A DNA stretch of 64,000 nt from Tabrizicola thermarum (GCF_003574395.1 NZ_QMJY01000083.1:124001-188000), one strand, 5' to 3'; shown: positions 17,532 to 28,997, counted from the first letter of the stretch. The notes: generated by a model from the sequence alone, not told the origin. Translations and numbers: made by a program.

Positions 17532-18506
17532 TTACGCGGCATTGTGCAGATAGGCCGCACAGCCGGTCAGGGCGGCGTAGTCGTCCTCGACCACGGTGAC
17601 CGCGAAATCCTTGAGCAGAAGATCGACTCGCCGCGCCTCGCGGAACGAGGTTTGCAGGCCGAAGCCATCGAAATAGGGCGTCATCGCGCGGGACATGCCG
17701 CCGATCAGGAAGATGCCGCCATAGGGCAGGTGGATCAGCGCGAGATCACCCAGCATCTGACCGAGGATGTGTATATACAGGCGCGCGGCATGGGCGGCGA
17801 TGGGGTCGCCCGCCTCAAGCGCGGTCAGGACCTGGGCCGAGGTCATCTTTGAGGGATGGCCCGCGGCCTGGGCGGCAAAGGCGTGCAGGTTCGCCAGCCC
17901 GCGGCCGGCAAGCACTTCCTCGACCCCGGCATGGGGGACTTCGCCCTCGGCCCGAAGCCGCGCCTGCACGAAACGGGCAAGCTGGACGTCCTCTTCGGTT
18001 CGCACCGGCATGTTCACATGGCCACATTCCGAGGGCGGCACGACCCGGCCCTGCGGCCCGGGATGCACGGGGGCGGCGTTGACCCCGGTGCCAAGGCCCA
18101 CAACCAGCATGGACCCACCCGCCTTGACCGGCCCCTCGATGACCCTGCGCAGGTTGGCGGCCGGGATATGGCCAAGCGCATGTCCCTGCGCCTGAAGATC
18201 GTTCAGGATCGCCACCTTGCACGCGCCGGTCGCGGCTGTCAGCTTTCCGGCATCCATCACCCAGTCGAGATTGGTCATCGTGGCGACCCCGTCCTGCACC
18301 GGCCCGGCAGCGGCCACGCAGACCCCCGAAACGCTGGCCCCCGTTGCATCCAGATAATCGCGCAGCACATGGGCGATGTCCTGGCCGCGGGCCCGATACT
18401 CGGCGTTCGGATAGCGGCGGATCGAGTCGTGCCGGACGCTGGCGCCGTCGGCCAGCGCAACGCGCGTGTTGGTGCCACCGATATCGGCAAGGATCGCGAG
18501 GGTCAT
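17532..18506 (-). CDS. glk: Glucokinase (Glk family)
   Basis: 324 aa. The ATPase phosphate-1 motif is ILADIGGTNTRVALAD (residues 4-19), the sugar-binding Asn-Asp is in VAILNDLQAQGHAL, and the phosphate-2 loop is MLVVGLGTGVNAAPV; PPSECGHVNMPVR carries the glutamate-Cys-Gly-His conserved in bacterial Glk. It lacks the ROK zinc cysteines, so it is the Glk type, converting glucose and ATP to glucose-6-phosphate in the cytoplasm. A LacI-family regulator lies 85 bases upstream on the same strand. A GTATATAC motif copy lies within the gene at 17771. Confidence 0.9.
   Translation of the reverse strand: MTLAILADIGGTNTRVALADGASVRHDSIRRYPNAEYRARGQDIAHVLRDYLDATGASVSGVCVAAAGPVQDGVATMTNLDWVMDAGKLTAATGACKVAILNDLQAQGHALGHIPAANLRRVIEGPVKAGGSMLVVGLGTGVNAAPVHPGPQGRVVPPSECGHVNMPVRTEEDVQLARFVQARLRAEGEVPHAGVEEVLAGRGLANLHAFAAQAAGHPSKMTSAQVLTALEAGDPIAAHAARLYIHILGQMLGDLALIHLPYGGIFLIGGMSRAMTPYFDGFGLQTSFREARRVDLLLKDFAVTVVEDDYAALTGCAAYLHNAA
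17771..17778. repeat. GTA(G/T)ATAC motif copy 3
   Basis: Palindrome GTATATAC inside glk; on the coding strand CTG TAT ATA CAC, using the rare codon ATA. Confidence 0.6.
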
Positions 18507-18591
18507 CGGGCAGGTCCGTCGTTCAAGAGGCTGCTGCGTGATAGGGCGAAAGCGCCGGGCGCGCCAGAGGGTTCAAAGCGGTTCGGGCCGG

Positions 18592-19620
18592 TCAGCGCTG
18601 CGGAGCCGGTCCGGTGGACATGCCCTCGACCAGCTCGGCCTCGAGCAGGCGCTGGACCTCGCCCGCAGCGGGATTGGCGATCCGTGCCAGCAGCATTTCG
18701 GCCACAAGCCGCCCGGCCTCGCGCACCGAAGAGCGCATTGCGGTGAAGATCGGCCGGTCCTCGCCGTTCTTCATGTAGCTGAGGTCGTCGTCGAAGATGA
18801 TGACCGACACGTCGCGGCCAAGTTTCAGGCCCGCCCCTTCGACCGCGCGGCGGACGCCCATGCCCGAGAGCATCGAAGCGGCAACGAAAGCGGTGGGCGG
18901 ATCGGGAAGGTCGAGCATGGTATGGGCGGCGCGGAAGCCGGCGACCTCGGTCATCTCGTCCGAGGCCATGAGCGCGGGATCCGGCGCGATCTGCCGCGCA
19001 GCCAGCGCGTCCACATAGCCCCGGCGGCGGCGGATCGCGAAATCCATGAACTCCAGCCCGTTGACCAGCGCGATGCGCCGGTGGCCGAGGTCCAGCAGAT
19101 GTTCGGTCGCGCGCTGGAAGGCGCGGCGGTTGTTCACGTCCAGCCAGGAATAGTCCTCCGTCGCCCCGGTGGCGCGGCCATGGACCACGAAGGGCAGGCC
19201 GACCTCGCGCAAGAGGGGAATGCGGGGGTCGTTCTCGCGCGGGCCGTGGACGATGACGCCGTCGACATTGCCCTTCACCTTCATCGCACGGTAGGTCTGC
19301 GCTTCCTCTTCGTCGGGGACGACCGACAGGACCATGTCATAGTCGTTGCGGCTGTAGGTTTCGCCCGCACCGGCGATGAAATCGGCAAAGACCGGGTTCA
19401 CGATCTCATGCCGGTTGGCGATGGCGATCACATGGCCCACCGCCATGGCCCGGCCTGTCGCCAGCCGGATCGCACGGGTGTTCGGGTGATAGTTGTGCTC
19501 TTTCGCCGCCGCGATGACACGTTCGCGCGTCGCCTCGTTCACCTCGGGATAGCCGTTCAGCGCACGGGACACCGTGGTCGGCGACAGGCCGAGCCTCTGG
19601 GCAAGATCCTTCAGGTTCAT
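18592..19620 (-). CDS. LacI-family transcriptional regulator (AglR-like)
   Basis: 342 aa from the ATG at 19620; a GTG four codons upstream (19632) is an alternative and neither has a clear ribosome site. The N-terminal LacI helix-turn-helix MNLKDLAQRLGLSPTTVSRA with hinge GYPEVNEATRERV is complete. A periplasmic-binding-protein-like effector domain follows (about residues 60-340). Sequence style and adjacency to glucokinase resemble AglR, repressor of alpha-glucoside uptake, but no sugar transporter or glucosidase is within the window, so the regulon is unproven. No obvious LacI-type palindromic operator is seen in the 85 bases before glk. Confidence 0.85.
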   Translation of the reverse strand: MNLKDLAQRLGLSPTTVSRALNGYPEVNEATRERVIAAAKEHNYHPNTRAIRLATGRAMAVGHVIAIANRHEIVNPVFADFIAGAGETYSRNDYDMVLSVVPDEEEAQTYRAMKVKGNVDGVIVHGPRENDPRIPLLREVGLPFVVHGRATGATEDYSWLDVNNRRAFQRATEHLLDLGHRRIALVNGLEFMDFAIRRRRGYVDALAARQIAPDPALMASDEMTEVAGFRAAHTMLDLPDPPTAFVAASMLSGMGVRRAVEGAGLKLGRDVSVIIFDDDLSYMKNGEDRPIFTAMRSSVREAGRLVAEMLLARIANPAAGEVQRLLEAELVEGMSTGPAPQR

Positions 19621-19706
19621 CGGGCGGGGCACTCAATGCGGTTTGGATGCTGGGACCATAGCCACAGCCTGCCGATGCGTCAAAGCCTAAGGCGCCGGAG
19701 CTGGGG

Positions 19707-19832
19707 CTAGATCCGCGTCAGCGCCAGAATGCCCAGCCAGAACAGGCTGAGCCCGCCGCTGAGCACCACGGGAACCCAGAGTGTCATCCGGGGTGTGGGG
19801 GCAGGGGAACGTTTGAGCGAGACCCGTTTCAT
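19707..19832 (-). CDS. Small single-span membrane protein (41 aa)
   Basis: Too short for most gene finders. The product is a basic N-terminus (MKRVSLKRSPAPTPRM) followed by one hydrophobic helix (TLWVPVVLSGGLSLFWLGI) and a short tail. GGAG sits seven bases before the ATG, and the basic-then-hydrophobic layout is not what chance reading of this DNA would give. It is divergent from the GNAT gene and lies between it and the LacI regulator. Function unknown; an inner-membrane peptide is likely. Confidence 0.55.
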   Translation of the reverse strand: MKRVSLKRSPAPTPRMTLWVPVVLSGGLSLFWLGILALTRI

Positions 19833-19878
19833 GGCTCCAGTTAACCGCGTGTAAGCTTTCTGTTCGGTTAATGGCGGC

Positions 19879-20685
19879 ATGACGAACTGCGACGGATTCG
19901 AGGGATTCCTGCCGTTCCAGCAAAGCCTGCCCTATGCGGTGGCGGCCGGGGCGAATGGCGCGCGGGCGGCATGGGTCGATCTGGACGGGGGCCGGGCGCT
20001 GGCGATCGAACGCGGGCGGCTGCGGCTGGTGTCGCGCGGGCCGGTCTTTGGCAGAGACCTCTCGCCGAACGACCAGCGCCGCGCCATGCGGCAACTGGCG
20101 CATTGGCCGGGAGTGACGATTGCCACGCCCGAGGTGCCTGTGACAGGCTTCGGCCTGATACCGCTGGTCACGCCGATGCATCACGCGATCTGGCGGCTGG
20201 GGCCTGATCTGCGCGCCGGACTGGCCGGGAAATGGCGCAACAGGCTGATGGCGGCGCTGCGGGCGGGCGTGGATGTCACAATGGGCACGCCCGCCACACT
20301 GGAGAAGCTCATCGGCGAGGAAGCGGTGCAGCGCCGCAGGCGCGGCTATCGCTGTCTGCCTCCCGGTTTTACGCGGGCGCTGCCCGCTGAGGCGCTGCGG
20401 CTGTGGGAGTGGCGGCATGACGGGGAAATCAGGGCCGCGATGGCCTTTGTCCGGCATGGCGGCTCGGCCACATACCACCTCGGCTGGGCCTCCGAGGCCG
20501 CGCGGCAACAGGGTGTGCATTCGGTGATGCTGATGACGGCGGCGGGCGCCTTGCAGGCGGAAGGGGTGCAGTGGCTGGACCTTGGGTCTGTAGATACAGA
20601 CCGCGCGCCGGGCCTTGCGCGGTTCAAGCTGGGAACGGGGGCGGCGCTGCACCGGTTGGGGGCGACCTGCCTGGTCTTGCCCTAG
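19879..20685 (+). CDS. GNAT/FemAB-like acyltransferase
   Basis: 268 aa. The C-terminal half resembles a GNAT domain: WRHDGEIRAAMAFVRHGGSATYHLGWAS (beta hairpin), EAARQQGVHSVMLMTAAGALQAEGVQWLDLGSV (acetyl-CoA-binding helix and following strand). The N-terminal half is FemAB-like (LPFQQSLPYAVAAGANG). Proteins of this build transfer acyl or aminoacyl groups to small molecules or peptides; the acceptor is unknown. Cytoplasmic. The segment 20585-20602 is an 18-bp interrupted palindrome that encodes Ser-Val-Asp-Thr-Asp with rare codons. The PhyH dioxygenase follows 42 bases downstream on the same strand, suggesting an operon. Confidence 0.7.
   Translation: MTNCDGFEGFLPFQQSLPYAVAAGANGARAAWVDLDGGRALAIERGRLRLVSRGPVFGRDLSPNDQRRAMRQLAHWPGVTIATPEVPVTGFGLIPLVTPMHHAIWRLGPDLRAGLAGKWRNRLMAALRAGVDVTMGTPATLEKLIGEEAVQRRRRGYRCLPPGFTRALPAEALRLWEWRHDGEIRAAMAFVRHGGSATYHLGWASEAARQQGVHSVMLMTAAGALQAEGVQWLDLGSVDTDRAPGLARFKLGTGAALHRLGATCLVLP
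20590..20597. repeat. GTA(G/T)ATAC motif copy 4
   Basis: GTAGATAC at the centre of GGTCTGTAGATACAGACC (20585-20602), 8-bp arms around GA. It lies inside the GNAT gene and reads GTA GAT ACA. Confidence 0.65.
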
Positions 20686-20727
20686 ACGGTCGTGCGGGGC
20701 AGGGTGGCGGCAAAGGGGAGATGCCGC

Positions 20728-21522
20728 ATGGTCACGGTGACAGAGGACATGGTCGAGGCCTATCAGCGCGACGGGGTCGTGCTGATCCGCGGGCTCTGGG
20801 CCGACTGGGTCGAGATGCTGCGCGCCGGGATCGCGCGGAACATGGCCAACCCGACGCACCAGATGGCGACGCTGAAACCCGGAGAGCCGGGGTATTTCTT
20901 CGACGACTATTGCAACTGGCAGAAGGTGCCCGAATTCGCGGCGGTGATCCGGCAGTCGCCGGCAGCCGAGGTTGCGGCGCAGCTGATGCGGTCGGACACG
21001 GTGCAACTGTTCCACGACCATGTCCTGGTCAAGGAGCCCGGCACCACCAAGCCCACCCCCTGGCACACCGACGGCCCCTATTACTTTGTCGAAGGCCGCC
21101 AGACCGTCAGCTTCTGGTCGCCGCTGGACCCGGTCAGGGAGGCCTCGCTGCGCTGTGTCGCGGGCAGCCACCTCTGGCCCAGGGACGTGCTGCCGACGCG
21201 CTGGATGTCCGAGACCAACTTCTATCCCGGCGACGACGACTACATGCCCGTGCCCGACCCCGAGGCCGAGGGGATGCGCATCCTGGAATGGGAGATGGAG
21301 CCCGGCGACGCGGTGGCCTTCCACTTCCGCACCCTGCATGGCGCGCGGGGGAACACGACGGCGAACCGGCGGCGGGCCTTCTCGCTGCGGCTTGTCGGCG
21401 ACGATGCGCGGTATGTGGAACGGCCGGGACCGACTTCGCCGCCCTTTCCCGGACATGGGATGCGGGCCGGGCAGCGGCTGCGGCCCGACTGGTTCCCGAA
21501 GATATGGCCGATCGGGACGTGA
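20728..21522 (+). CDS. Phytanoyl-CoA dioxygenase (PhyH) family oxygenase
   Basis: 264 aa. Fe(II)/2-oxoglutarate-dependent jelly-roll enzyme: facial triad His113 and Asp115 (PTPWHTDGPYYF) and His204 (FRTLHGARGN), with the 2-oxoglutarate-binding arginine in ANRRRAFSLR. GGGGAG eight bases before the ATG at 20728 decides the start against an in-frame ATG at 20692. Substrates in this family range from phytanoyl-CoA to ectoine and small natural products; nothing here fixes it. Transcribed with the upstream GNAT gene and followed, after 193 bases, by a TDT-family membrane protein. Confidence 0.85.
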   Translation: MVTVTEDMVEAYQRDGVVLIRGLWADWVEMLRAGIARNMANPTHQMATLKPGEPGYFFDDYCNWQKVPEFAAVIRQSPAAEVAAQLMRSDTVQLFHDHVLVKEPGTTKPTPWHTDGPYYFVEGRQTVSFWSPLDPVREASLRCVAGSHLWPRDVLPTRWMSETNFYPGDDDYMPVPDPEAEGMRILEWEMEPGDAVAFHFRTLHGARGNTTANRRRAFSLRLVGDDARYVERPGPTSPPFPGHGMRAGQRLRPDWFPKIWPIGT

Positions 21523-21565
21523 ATGAAAGGCGTCAGGCCATTGATCCAGAAATGCTTTCTGATCT

Positions 21566-21573
21566 GTAGATAC
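21566..21573. repeat. GTA(G/T)ATAC motif copy 5
   Basis: GTAGATAC in the non-coding spacer before the TDT-family gene, 38 bases from copy 6. Confidence 0.6.
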
Positions 21574-21603
21574 ATCTATGGATACATGCCGTCATCGCAC
21601 GTT

Positions 21604-21611
21604 GTATATAC
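21604..21611. repeat. GTA(G/T)ATAC motif copy 6
   Basis: Palindrome GTATATAC in the same spacer, 105 bases before the TDT start codon. Copies 5 and 6 are the only two outside genes. Confidence 0.6.
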
Positions 21612-21715
21612 CAGGCGCCGCGCGCCACGGTCTGTCGAAGCGGTCCCGTGCGACATCGGGGCGGGTCGACAATCGAGCCGGGCTCCTGTCAGCTTCGCGC
21701 AGAGGGAGACTTTCA

Positions 21716-22713
21716 ATGGCTGAACACCCGGTCCGGCACCGCCCGAAACTGTATCCGCCGCCCGAATTTCCACCGCGCAAGGTCGCGCTGTTCGCCAGGA
21801 CCCCGCCCGCGGTATTTCCGGTGATTCTGGGCCTTCTGGGGTTGGCCACGGCGCTGCGGATGGCGGCGGCGCAGTGGGGCACGGGGCAAGAGATCGCCGA
21901 CCTCGCAGCGGGACTTGCCGTGCCGGTCTGGGCCTTTGCGGTCCTTGCCTACAGCGTCAAGATCGTGCGACGGATCAGTGTGATAGCGGATGATCTTAAA
22001 GTCATGCCCGCGCGCGCCGGTCTGGCGGCGGCGACCATGGGGGGCATGGTTGCCGCCGGGCATCTTGGGGTCTTTGTGCCCAAGCTCGCGGTCCCGCTGC
22101 TGTTGCTGATGATCGCGCTGCACGCAGCGCTGGCCGTTCTGACAGTGCGGGTCCTCCTCGGGCTTCCGGCCGAGGCGCGACAGATCAATCCGGGTTGGCA
22201 CATGACCTTTGTGGGCTTCATCGTCGCGGCTCCTCCGGCGGCGATGCTGGGCCTGGACGAACTGGCGCGCGGCCTGCTCTTTCTGACGCTTCCGGTTGCG
22301 CTGGCGATCTGGGGTATCAGCCTTGCGCAACTGGCGCGACGGGTGCCGCCCGCCCCCCTGCGCCCGATGCTGGCGATCCATCTGGCCCCGGCAAGCCTGT
22401 TCGCCTCCACCGCGGCCCTGACCGGACTGCCCTTGCTTTCTGCAGGCTTCGGGCTTCTGGCGCTGGCGATCCTTCTGGCCCTGCTGGCCTCGTTGCGCTG
22501 GATCACGGAATCCGGGTTTTCGCCGCTTTTGGGGGCCTTCACCTTTCCGATGGCCGCCGCCGCGACAGCGCTGATGCAACAGGTCGGGGCGCTCGCCTGG
22601 GTGGGGCAGGGGCTTCTGCTGCTGGCGCTGGGGGTGATCCCCTGGATCGCCTGGCAGGTGCTGAGCCTGTGGCCGGGCGGGCGGCTGGCCGCCAGAACCA
22701 ACGCCGCCGAGGC

Positions 22714-22717
<4 letters not shown>
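21716..22717 (+). CDS. TDT-family (TehA/SLAC1-like) membrane channel
   Basis: 333 aa, about ten membrane helices after a short cytoplasmic N-terminus (MAEHPVRHRPKLYPPPEFPP). The helix hairpin pattern, with FARTPPAVFPVILGLLGLATALRM at the start and repeated small-residue helices, fits the tellurite-resistance/dicarboxylate (TDT) family whose members are trimeric anion channels or C4-dicarboxylate carriers. The ATG at 21716 follows AGAGGGAG; upstream in-frame codons to 21578 lie in the spacer and are not supported. It probably moves a small anion. Its stop overlaps that of the convergent amidotransferase gene by four bases. Confidence 0.8.
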
Positions 22718-25002
<2,285 letters not shown>

Positions 25003-25003
<1 letters not shown>

Positions 25004-26148
25004 TGACCCCCGGCGCGCGCGCTGCGGCCGCCATCGCCGTGCTGGACCGCGTCCTTGCGGGAGAGCCCGCCGAGAAGGCGCTGACCAACTGGGGCCGGTC
25101 GAACCGCTATGCCGGGTCGGGCGACCGGGCGGCGGTGCGGGACCTGGTGTTCCAGGCCCTGCGCCAGCGCCGGTCGGCGGCGGCCTTGGGCGGCGGACTG
25201 ACCGGGCGCGGGCTGATCCTGGGGCTGGCGCGCGCCACGGGGCAAGCGACGCTTTTCAACGGCGAGGGCCACGCGCCACCGCCTCCCGGTCCCGCAGAGA
25301 CCGGCCGTCCCCCCGACGCGGACGAGGCGCTGGACCTGCCGTCCTGGCTGCTCCCCCAGCTGCGCGACAGCCTTGGCCCCGATCTGGAAGCGGTGGCGCA
25401 GGCGCTTCGGCAGCGCGCGCCGGTCTTCCTGCGGGTCAACCTGCGCAAGGCCAATCTCGCCTCTGCCCGGGCGGCGCTGGCGGCGGAAGGCATCGTGACA
25501 AGGCCGCATCCCCTCGCCGCGACGGCGCTGGAGGTGGTGGAGAACGCCCGCAAGGTGCAGACATCGGCCGCCTACCGCGACGGGTTGGTGGAGTTGCAGG
25601 ATGCCTCCTCGCAGGCCGTGGTCGAGGCGCTGCCGCTGGCGGACGGGATGACGGTGCTGGACCATTGCGCGGGCGGGGGCGGCAAGACCCTGGCGATGGC
25701 CGCGCGGGCAAGGCTGCGCCTGCTTGCCCACGATGCCGCCCCGCGCCGGATGGCCGACCTGCCCGACCGCGCCCGTCGGGCCGGGGTGCGGATCACCCTG
25801 ACCGACCGGCCCGAAACGACCGGGCCCTATGACCTGATCCTGGTCGATGCGCCCTGTTCGGGGTCGGGCAGCTGGCGCCGCGACCCCGAGGGCAAGTGGC
25901 GCCTGACGCCGGACCTGCTTGACAGCCTTCGCAAGACGCAAGGCCGGATCCTCGACCGCGTGGCCCCCCTGCTGCGCAGCAAGGGCGCGCTGGCCTATGT
26001 CACCTGCTCGCTTCTGCGGGCCGAGAACCAGGATCAGGTCCGCGCCTTCCTGGATCGCCATCCCGGCTTCCGGCTGGAGCGCGAGCAGACCTTCACACCG
26101 TTGCAGGGCGGTGACGGATTCCATCTTTCGCTTCTTCGTGGAAACTGA
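25003..26148 (+). CDS. rsmB: 16S rRNA (cytosine-967-C5)-methyltransferase type protein
   Basis: 381 aa. The N-terminal NusB-like domain is compact (residues 1-130); the C-terminal SAM-dependent RNA m5C methyltransferase carries LDHCAGGGGKTLAMA (SAM site), Cys285 in VDAPCSGSGSWRRDP and the nucleophile Cys335 in YVTCSLLRAENQ. Together these are the RsmB/Sun two-cysteine mechanism. The start is GTG at 25003, overlapping the guaB TAG by one base, an operon seen in other Rhodobacterales as I recall. Slightly shorter than E. coli RsmB. Acts on free 16S rRNA in the cytoplasm. Confidence 0.88.
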
Positions 26149-26185
26149 ATTTCCACCTGCAACCTAGACGTGTCCATTGTCTCGG

Positions 26186-26202
26186 TTAATGATCCCTTAA
26201 CC
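26186..26202. promoter_or_regulatory. CtrA-type binding site upstream of cckA
   Basis: TTAATGATCCCTTAACC: two TTAA half-sites separated by exactly seven bases, the full consensus for the alphaproteobacterial response regulator CtrA. It lies about 80-105 bases before the cckA start and outside any gene. Confidence 0.6.
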
Positions 26203-26291
26203 GCTTGCAGACATGCTGCGCGGCATCCCGGTCGCGGGCAGGCAGATTTGAGGCAGGTAAGGCTTTGTCGTTGTTGGCTGTGTCTCCGCAG

Positions 26292-28322
26292 ATGCAGAAA
26301 GGGTCCCTCCTTGCCCTGGCGGGTTTCGGACTGGCGCTGATCCTTCTGGGTGCCGCCCTCTGGCGCGAGGGCGGGCCCTACGCCGCCTTCGTGGGGCTTG
26401 CCCTTCTGGCGCTGACGCTTGCCCTGATCGCCTGGAACAGGATCAGCCTGCGCAGGGCCGAACGCGACAGTCATCTGGCCTTTCACCTGATGGCCGACGA
26501 TCCGGTGCCCTGCTTTCTGACCGACAGGGCCGGGCAGATGATCCTGCGCAACCAGGCAGCCGAGACGCGCTTCGGGGCCGATGCCCATTCGCTTCAGGCC
26601 GCACTGGGCAAGACCGCCCTCAACCCGGGTGAACTCTTGCAGCGTCTGCAACGCCGGGCCGAGGCCGAAGGCGCGGCGCGTGAGGATCTTCCCGGTCACG
26701 GTTCGGCCCTGCGGCTGTCGGTCCATCGGGCCGATGCCGAGCATTACTACTGGCGGGCCGAGGATCTGCCGCTGGCCTCCGATCTGCCGCTGCCCGCACC
26801 GGGTGAGCGCGCGCCGGTGGTGACCGTCGGCGCCGATCTGGAGGACGTGCCGGTCGCGATCATGACCTTTGGCCCGGATGGGGCGATGCGGTCGGCGAAC
26901 CTGGCCGCGCGCGAGCTGATGTGGAACGGCGATGCGCGGGCCGCGATGTTCCACGACCTGTTCGAGGGCCTGGGGCGGCCGGTGTCGGAATGGCTGGCCG
27001 ATGTCACCGCGGGGCGGCATCCGGGCGGGTCGGAAGTCCTCCGCCAGAGGGGCGAGCCCGAGCGTTTTCTTCAGATCACGCTTCGCCGCTATGTCGAAAA
27101 CGGCCGGCTCGGCGCGCTGGCGATCCTGAACGACGCGACCCGTCTGAAGACGCTGGAGGCGCAGTTCGTCCAAAGCCAGAAGATGCAGGCGATCGGTCAG
27201 CTGGCGGGCGGCATCGCGCATGACTTCAACAATCTTCTGACTGCAATTTCAGGCCATTGCGACCTGTTGTTGATGCGCCACGGCCGCGAGGACATCGACT
27301 TTGCGGATCTGGAGCAGATCCGGCAGAACGCCAACCGCGCGGCCTCTCTGGTGGGCCAGCTTCTGGCCTTTTCGCGCAAGCAGACCCTGAACCCGGAAGT
27401 GCTGGATCTTGAGGATCTGCTGGCCGATCTGATCCACCTTCTGAACCGCCTGATGGTGGAAAAGGTCGATCTGTCGCTGGCGCATCTGGGGCGCGAGGGC
27501 AACCGTCCCCTGGGTCGCATTCGCGCCGACAAGCGGCAGATCGAACAGGTGCTCATCAACCTCGTGGTCAATGCGCGCGACGCAATGCCCGATGGCGGCG
27601 ACGTGCGGATCGAGACCGAGCCGGTAACGCTGGCCGAAGACCTCAAGCGCGACCGGGCCACAGTGCCCGCCGGGGATTACACCGTGATCCGCGTGGTGGA
27701 CCATGGCATCGGCATTCCCGAACACCAGCTGCGCCAGATCTTCGAGCCCTTCTTCACCACCAAGCGCATCGGCGAAGGCACCGGGCTGGGCCTGTCGATG
27801 GCCTATGGCATCATGAAACAGTCGGGCGGCTTCATCTTCGTCGATTCCGTACTGGGGCAGGGGACCACGTTCTCCTTGTATTTCCCGGTATACGAAGGTG
27901 ATGCCGACGGCTCTCTGCCCAGCGAGCCCAAGCGCGTGGCCGCGCGCAAGGGCGAGGGCGTGGTGCTTCTGGTCGAGGATGAAGCCTCGGTCCGTGCCTT
28001 TGCCAGCCGTGCGCTGACCCTGCGTGGCTATACGGTGCTGGAGGCGGCGAGTGCGGAAGAGGCACTGGCAAAGCTGGAAGACAAGAACTTGCACATCGAC
28101 CTGTTCGTCACCGATGTGGTGATGCCGGGCATGGACGGCCCGGCCTGGGTGCGCCGGGCGCATCTCGACCGGCCGGGGGTGAAGGTGGTCTTCATGTCAG
28201 GCTATGCCGACGACGGCCTGGCCGAGGATCAGGCGCGGGTGCCGAACTCGGTCTTCCTGCCGAAACCTTTCTCGCTCAGCGATCTGACCAACACCGTGCA
28301 GGGACTGCTGAGCTCGACTTGA
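26292..28322 (+). CDS. cckA: Cell-cycle hybrid histidine kinase
   Basis: 676 aa. Two N-terminal membrane helices (LLALAGFGLALILLGAALW and AFVGLALLALTLALIAW), two PAS-like regions (about residues 60-270), an H-box GGIAHDFNNLLTAISGHCDLL, an HATPase with N-box VLINLVVNARDAMPDGGD and G-boxes GIGIPE / GEGTGLGLSM, and a receiver domain with DLFVTDVVMPGMDG. This is the domain order of CckA, which phosphorylates CtrA through ChpT. Alternative start: TTG at 26265 with AAGG upstream would add nine residues. A CtrA site lies upstream, implying feedback. In Rhodobacter relatives this pathway controls motility and gene-transfer-agent production. Ends in a terminator palindrome. Confidence 0.9.
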   Translation: MQKGSLLALAGFGLALILLGAALWREGGPYAAFVGLALLALTLALIAWNRISLRRAERDSHLAFHLMADDPVPCFLTDRAGQMILRNQAAETRFGADAHSLQAALGKTALNPGELLQRLQRRAEAEGAAREDLPGHGSALRLSVHRADAEHYYWRAEDLPLASDLPLPAPGERAPVVTVGADLEDVPVAIMTFGPDGAMRSANLAARELMWNGDARAAMFHDLFEGLGRPVSEWLADVTAGRHPGGSEVLRQRGEPERFLQITLRRYVENGRLGALAILNDATRLKTLEAQFVQSQKMQAIGQLAGGIAHDFNNLLTAISGHCDLLLMRHGREDIDFADLEQIRQNANRAASLVGQLLAFSRKQTLNPEVLDLEDLLADLIHLLNRLMVEKVDLSLAHLGREGNRPLGRIRADKRQIEQVLINLVVNARDAMPDGGDVRIETEPVTLAEDLKRDRATVPAGDYTVIRVVDHGIGIPEHQLRQIFEPFFTTKRIGEGTGLGLSMAYGIMKQSGGFIFVDSVLGQGTTFSLYFPVYEGDADGSLPSEPKRVAARKGEGVVLLVEDEASVRAFASRALTLRGYTVLEAASAEEALAKLEDKNLHIDLFVTDVVMPGMDGPAWVRRAHLDRPGVKVVFMSGYADDGLAEDQARVPNSVFLPKPFSLSDLTNTVQGLLSST

Positions 28323-28393
28323 GGCCGAGCGGGCGAACCTTTCGAAAACGTTAACATCCACGACCAAGGCATTGAAAACATTGGTCGGGAAAA

Positions 28394-28413
28394 TCTGCCC
28401 ACGCGTGGGCAGA
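28394..28413. terminator. Bidirectional terminator between cckA and the protease gene
   Basis: Perfect 20-bp palindrome TCTGCCCACGCGTGGGCAGA. On the minus strand it is followed by TTTTCCC, so it probably ends transcripts coming from either convergent gene. Confidence 0.65.
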
Positions 28414-28421
28414 CCCGGCAT

Positions 28422-28997
28422 CTACTGCCTCAGGATCAGCTTTCCACCGGCGAATTCCATGCGGAACTGCCCCAGATAATCCATCCCCAGCAGCGACTGG
28501 TCCAGCGCCCCCTCGGTCACGAAGGCCTGAAAGCGGTCATTCGTGAACGGGCCCAGTTCGACCCGATCCAGCGTGACCCGCGCGGTCCGCACGACCCCGT
28601 TCGCAGTGTTCGCCTCTCCCAGAAAGCGCAGGGTCTGAAGGTCGATCCCCAGCGCCTCGGCATCGCGTCCCGCCAGCACCATGCCCGAAGCCCCGGTGTC
28701 GACCATGAACGGGACGGGCCTGCCGTCGATCTTCAGCGTCAGATAGTAATGCCCGTCCTGCGCGCGCGGAACCTCGACCACGCCGTCCGCGACGACCTCC
28801 TGCATCGGCATCACATCGCGGCGGATGTCGCTCCACAGCCCGTAACCGGCCATGATGCCGATGACGATCAGCCCCCAGGCCAGGGCCATCCGCAGCGCCT
28901 GGCCGATCCGTTCCCGGAACTCGACCATCACCCAGCCGCCCAACGCGACCAGGATAAGCGCCAGATAGCCCGCGCGGGCCAGTGTGTCTCCGTCCAT
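28422..28997 (-). CDS. Retropepsin-like aspartic protease, membrane-anchored (TIGR02281 type)
   Basis: 191 aa. Two N-terminal membrane helices (YLALILVALGGWVMVEF and ALAWGLIVIGIMAGYGLW), then a periplasmic retropepsin-like domain with the catalytic motif FMVDTGASGMVLAG and the closing GALDQSLLGMDYLGQF segment. A single DTGA motif means it must dimerise to be active. GGAGG five bases before the ATG at 28997 favours it over the GTG two codons upstream. Related proteins from alphaproteobacteria are annotated as clan AA aspartic proteases of unknown target. MarC lies 51 bases upstream on the same strand. Confidence 0.85.
   Translation of the reverse strand: MDGDTLARAGYLALILVALGGWVMVEFRERIGQALRMALAWGLIVIGIMAGYGLWSDIRRDVMPMQEVVADGVVEVPRAQDGHYYLTLKIDGRPVPFMVDTGASGMVLAGRDAEALGIDLQTLRFLGEANTANGVVRTARVTLDRVELGPFTNDRFQAFVTEGALDQSLLGMDYLGQFRMEFAGGKLILRQ

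Noticed and set aside
21523-21723. 66-aa plus-strand frame after the PhyH gene
   Set aside because: Starts right after a stop codon with no ribosome site, and ends within the TDT gene in another frame; the spacer is better read as non-coding with two motif copies.
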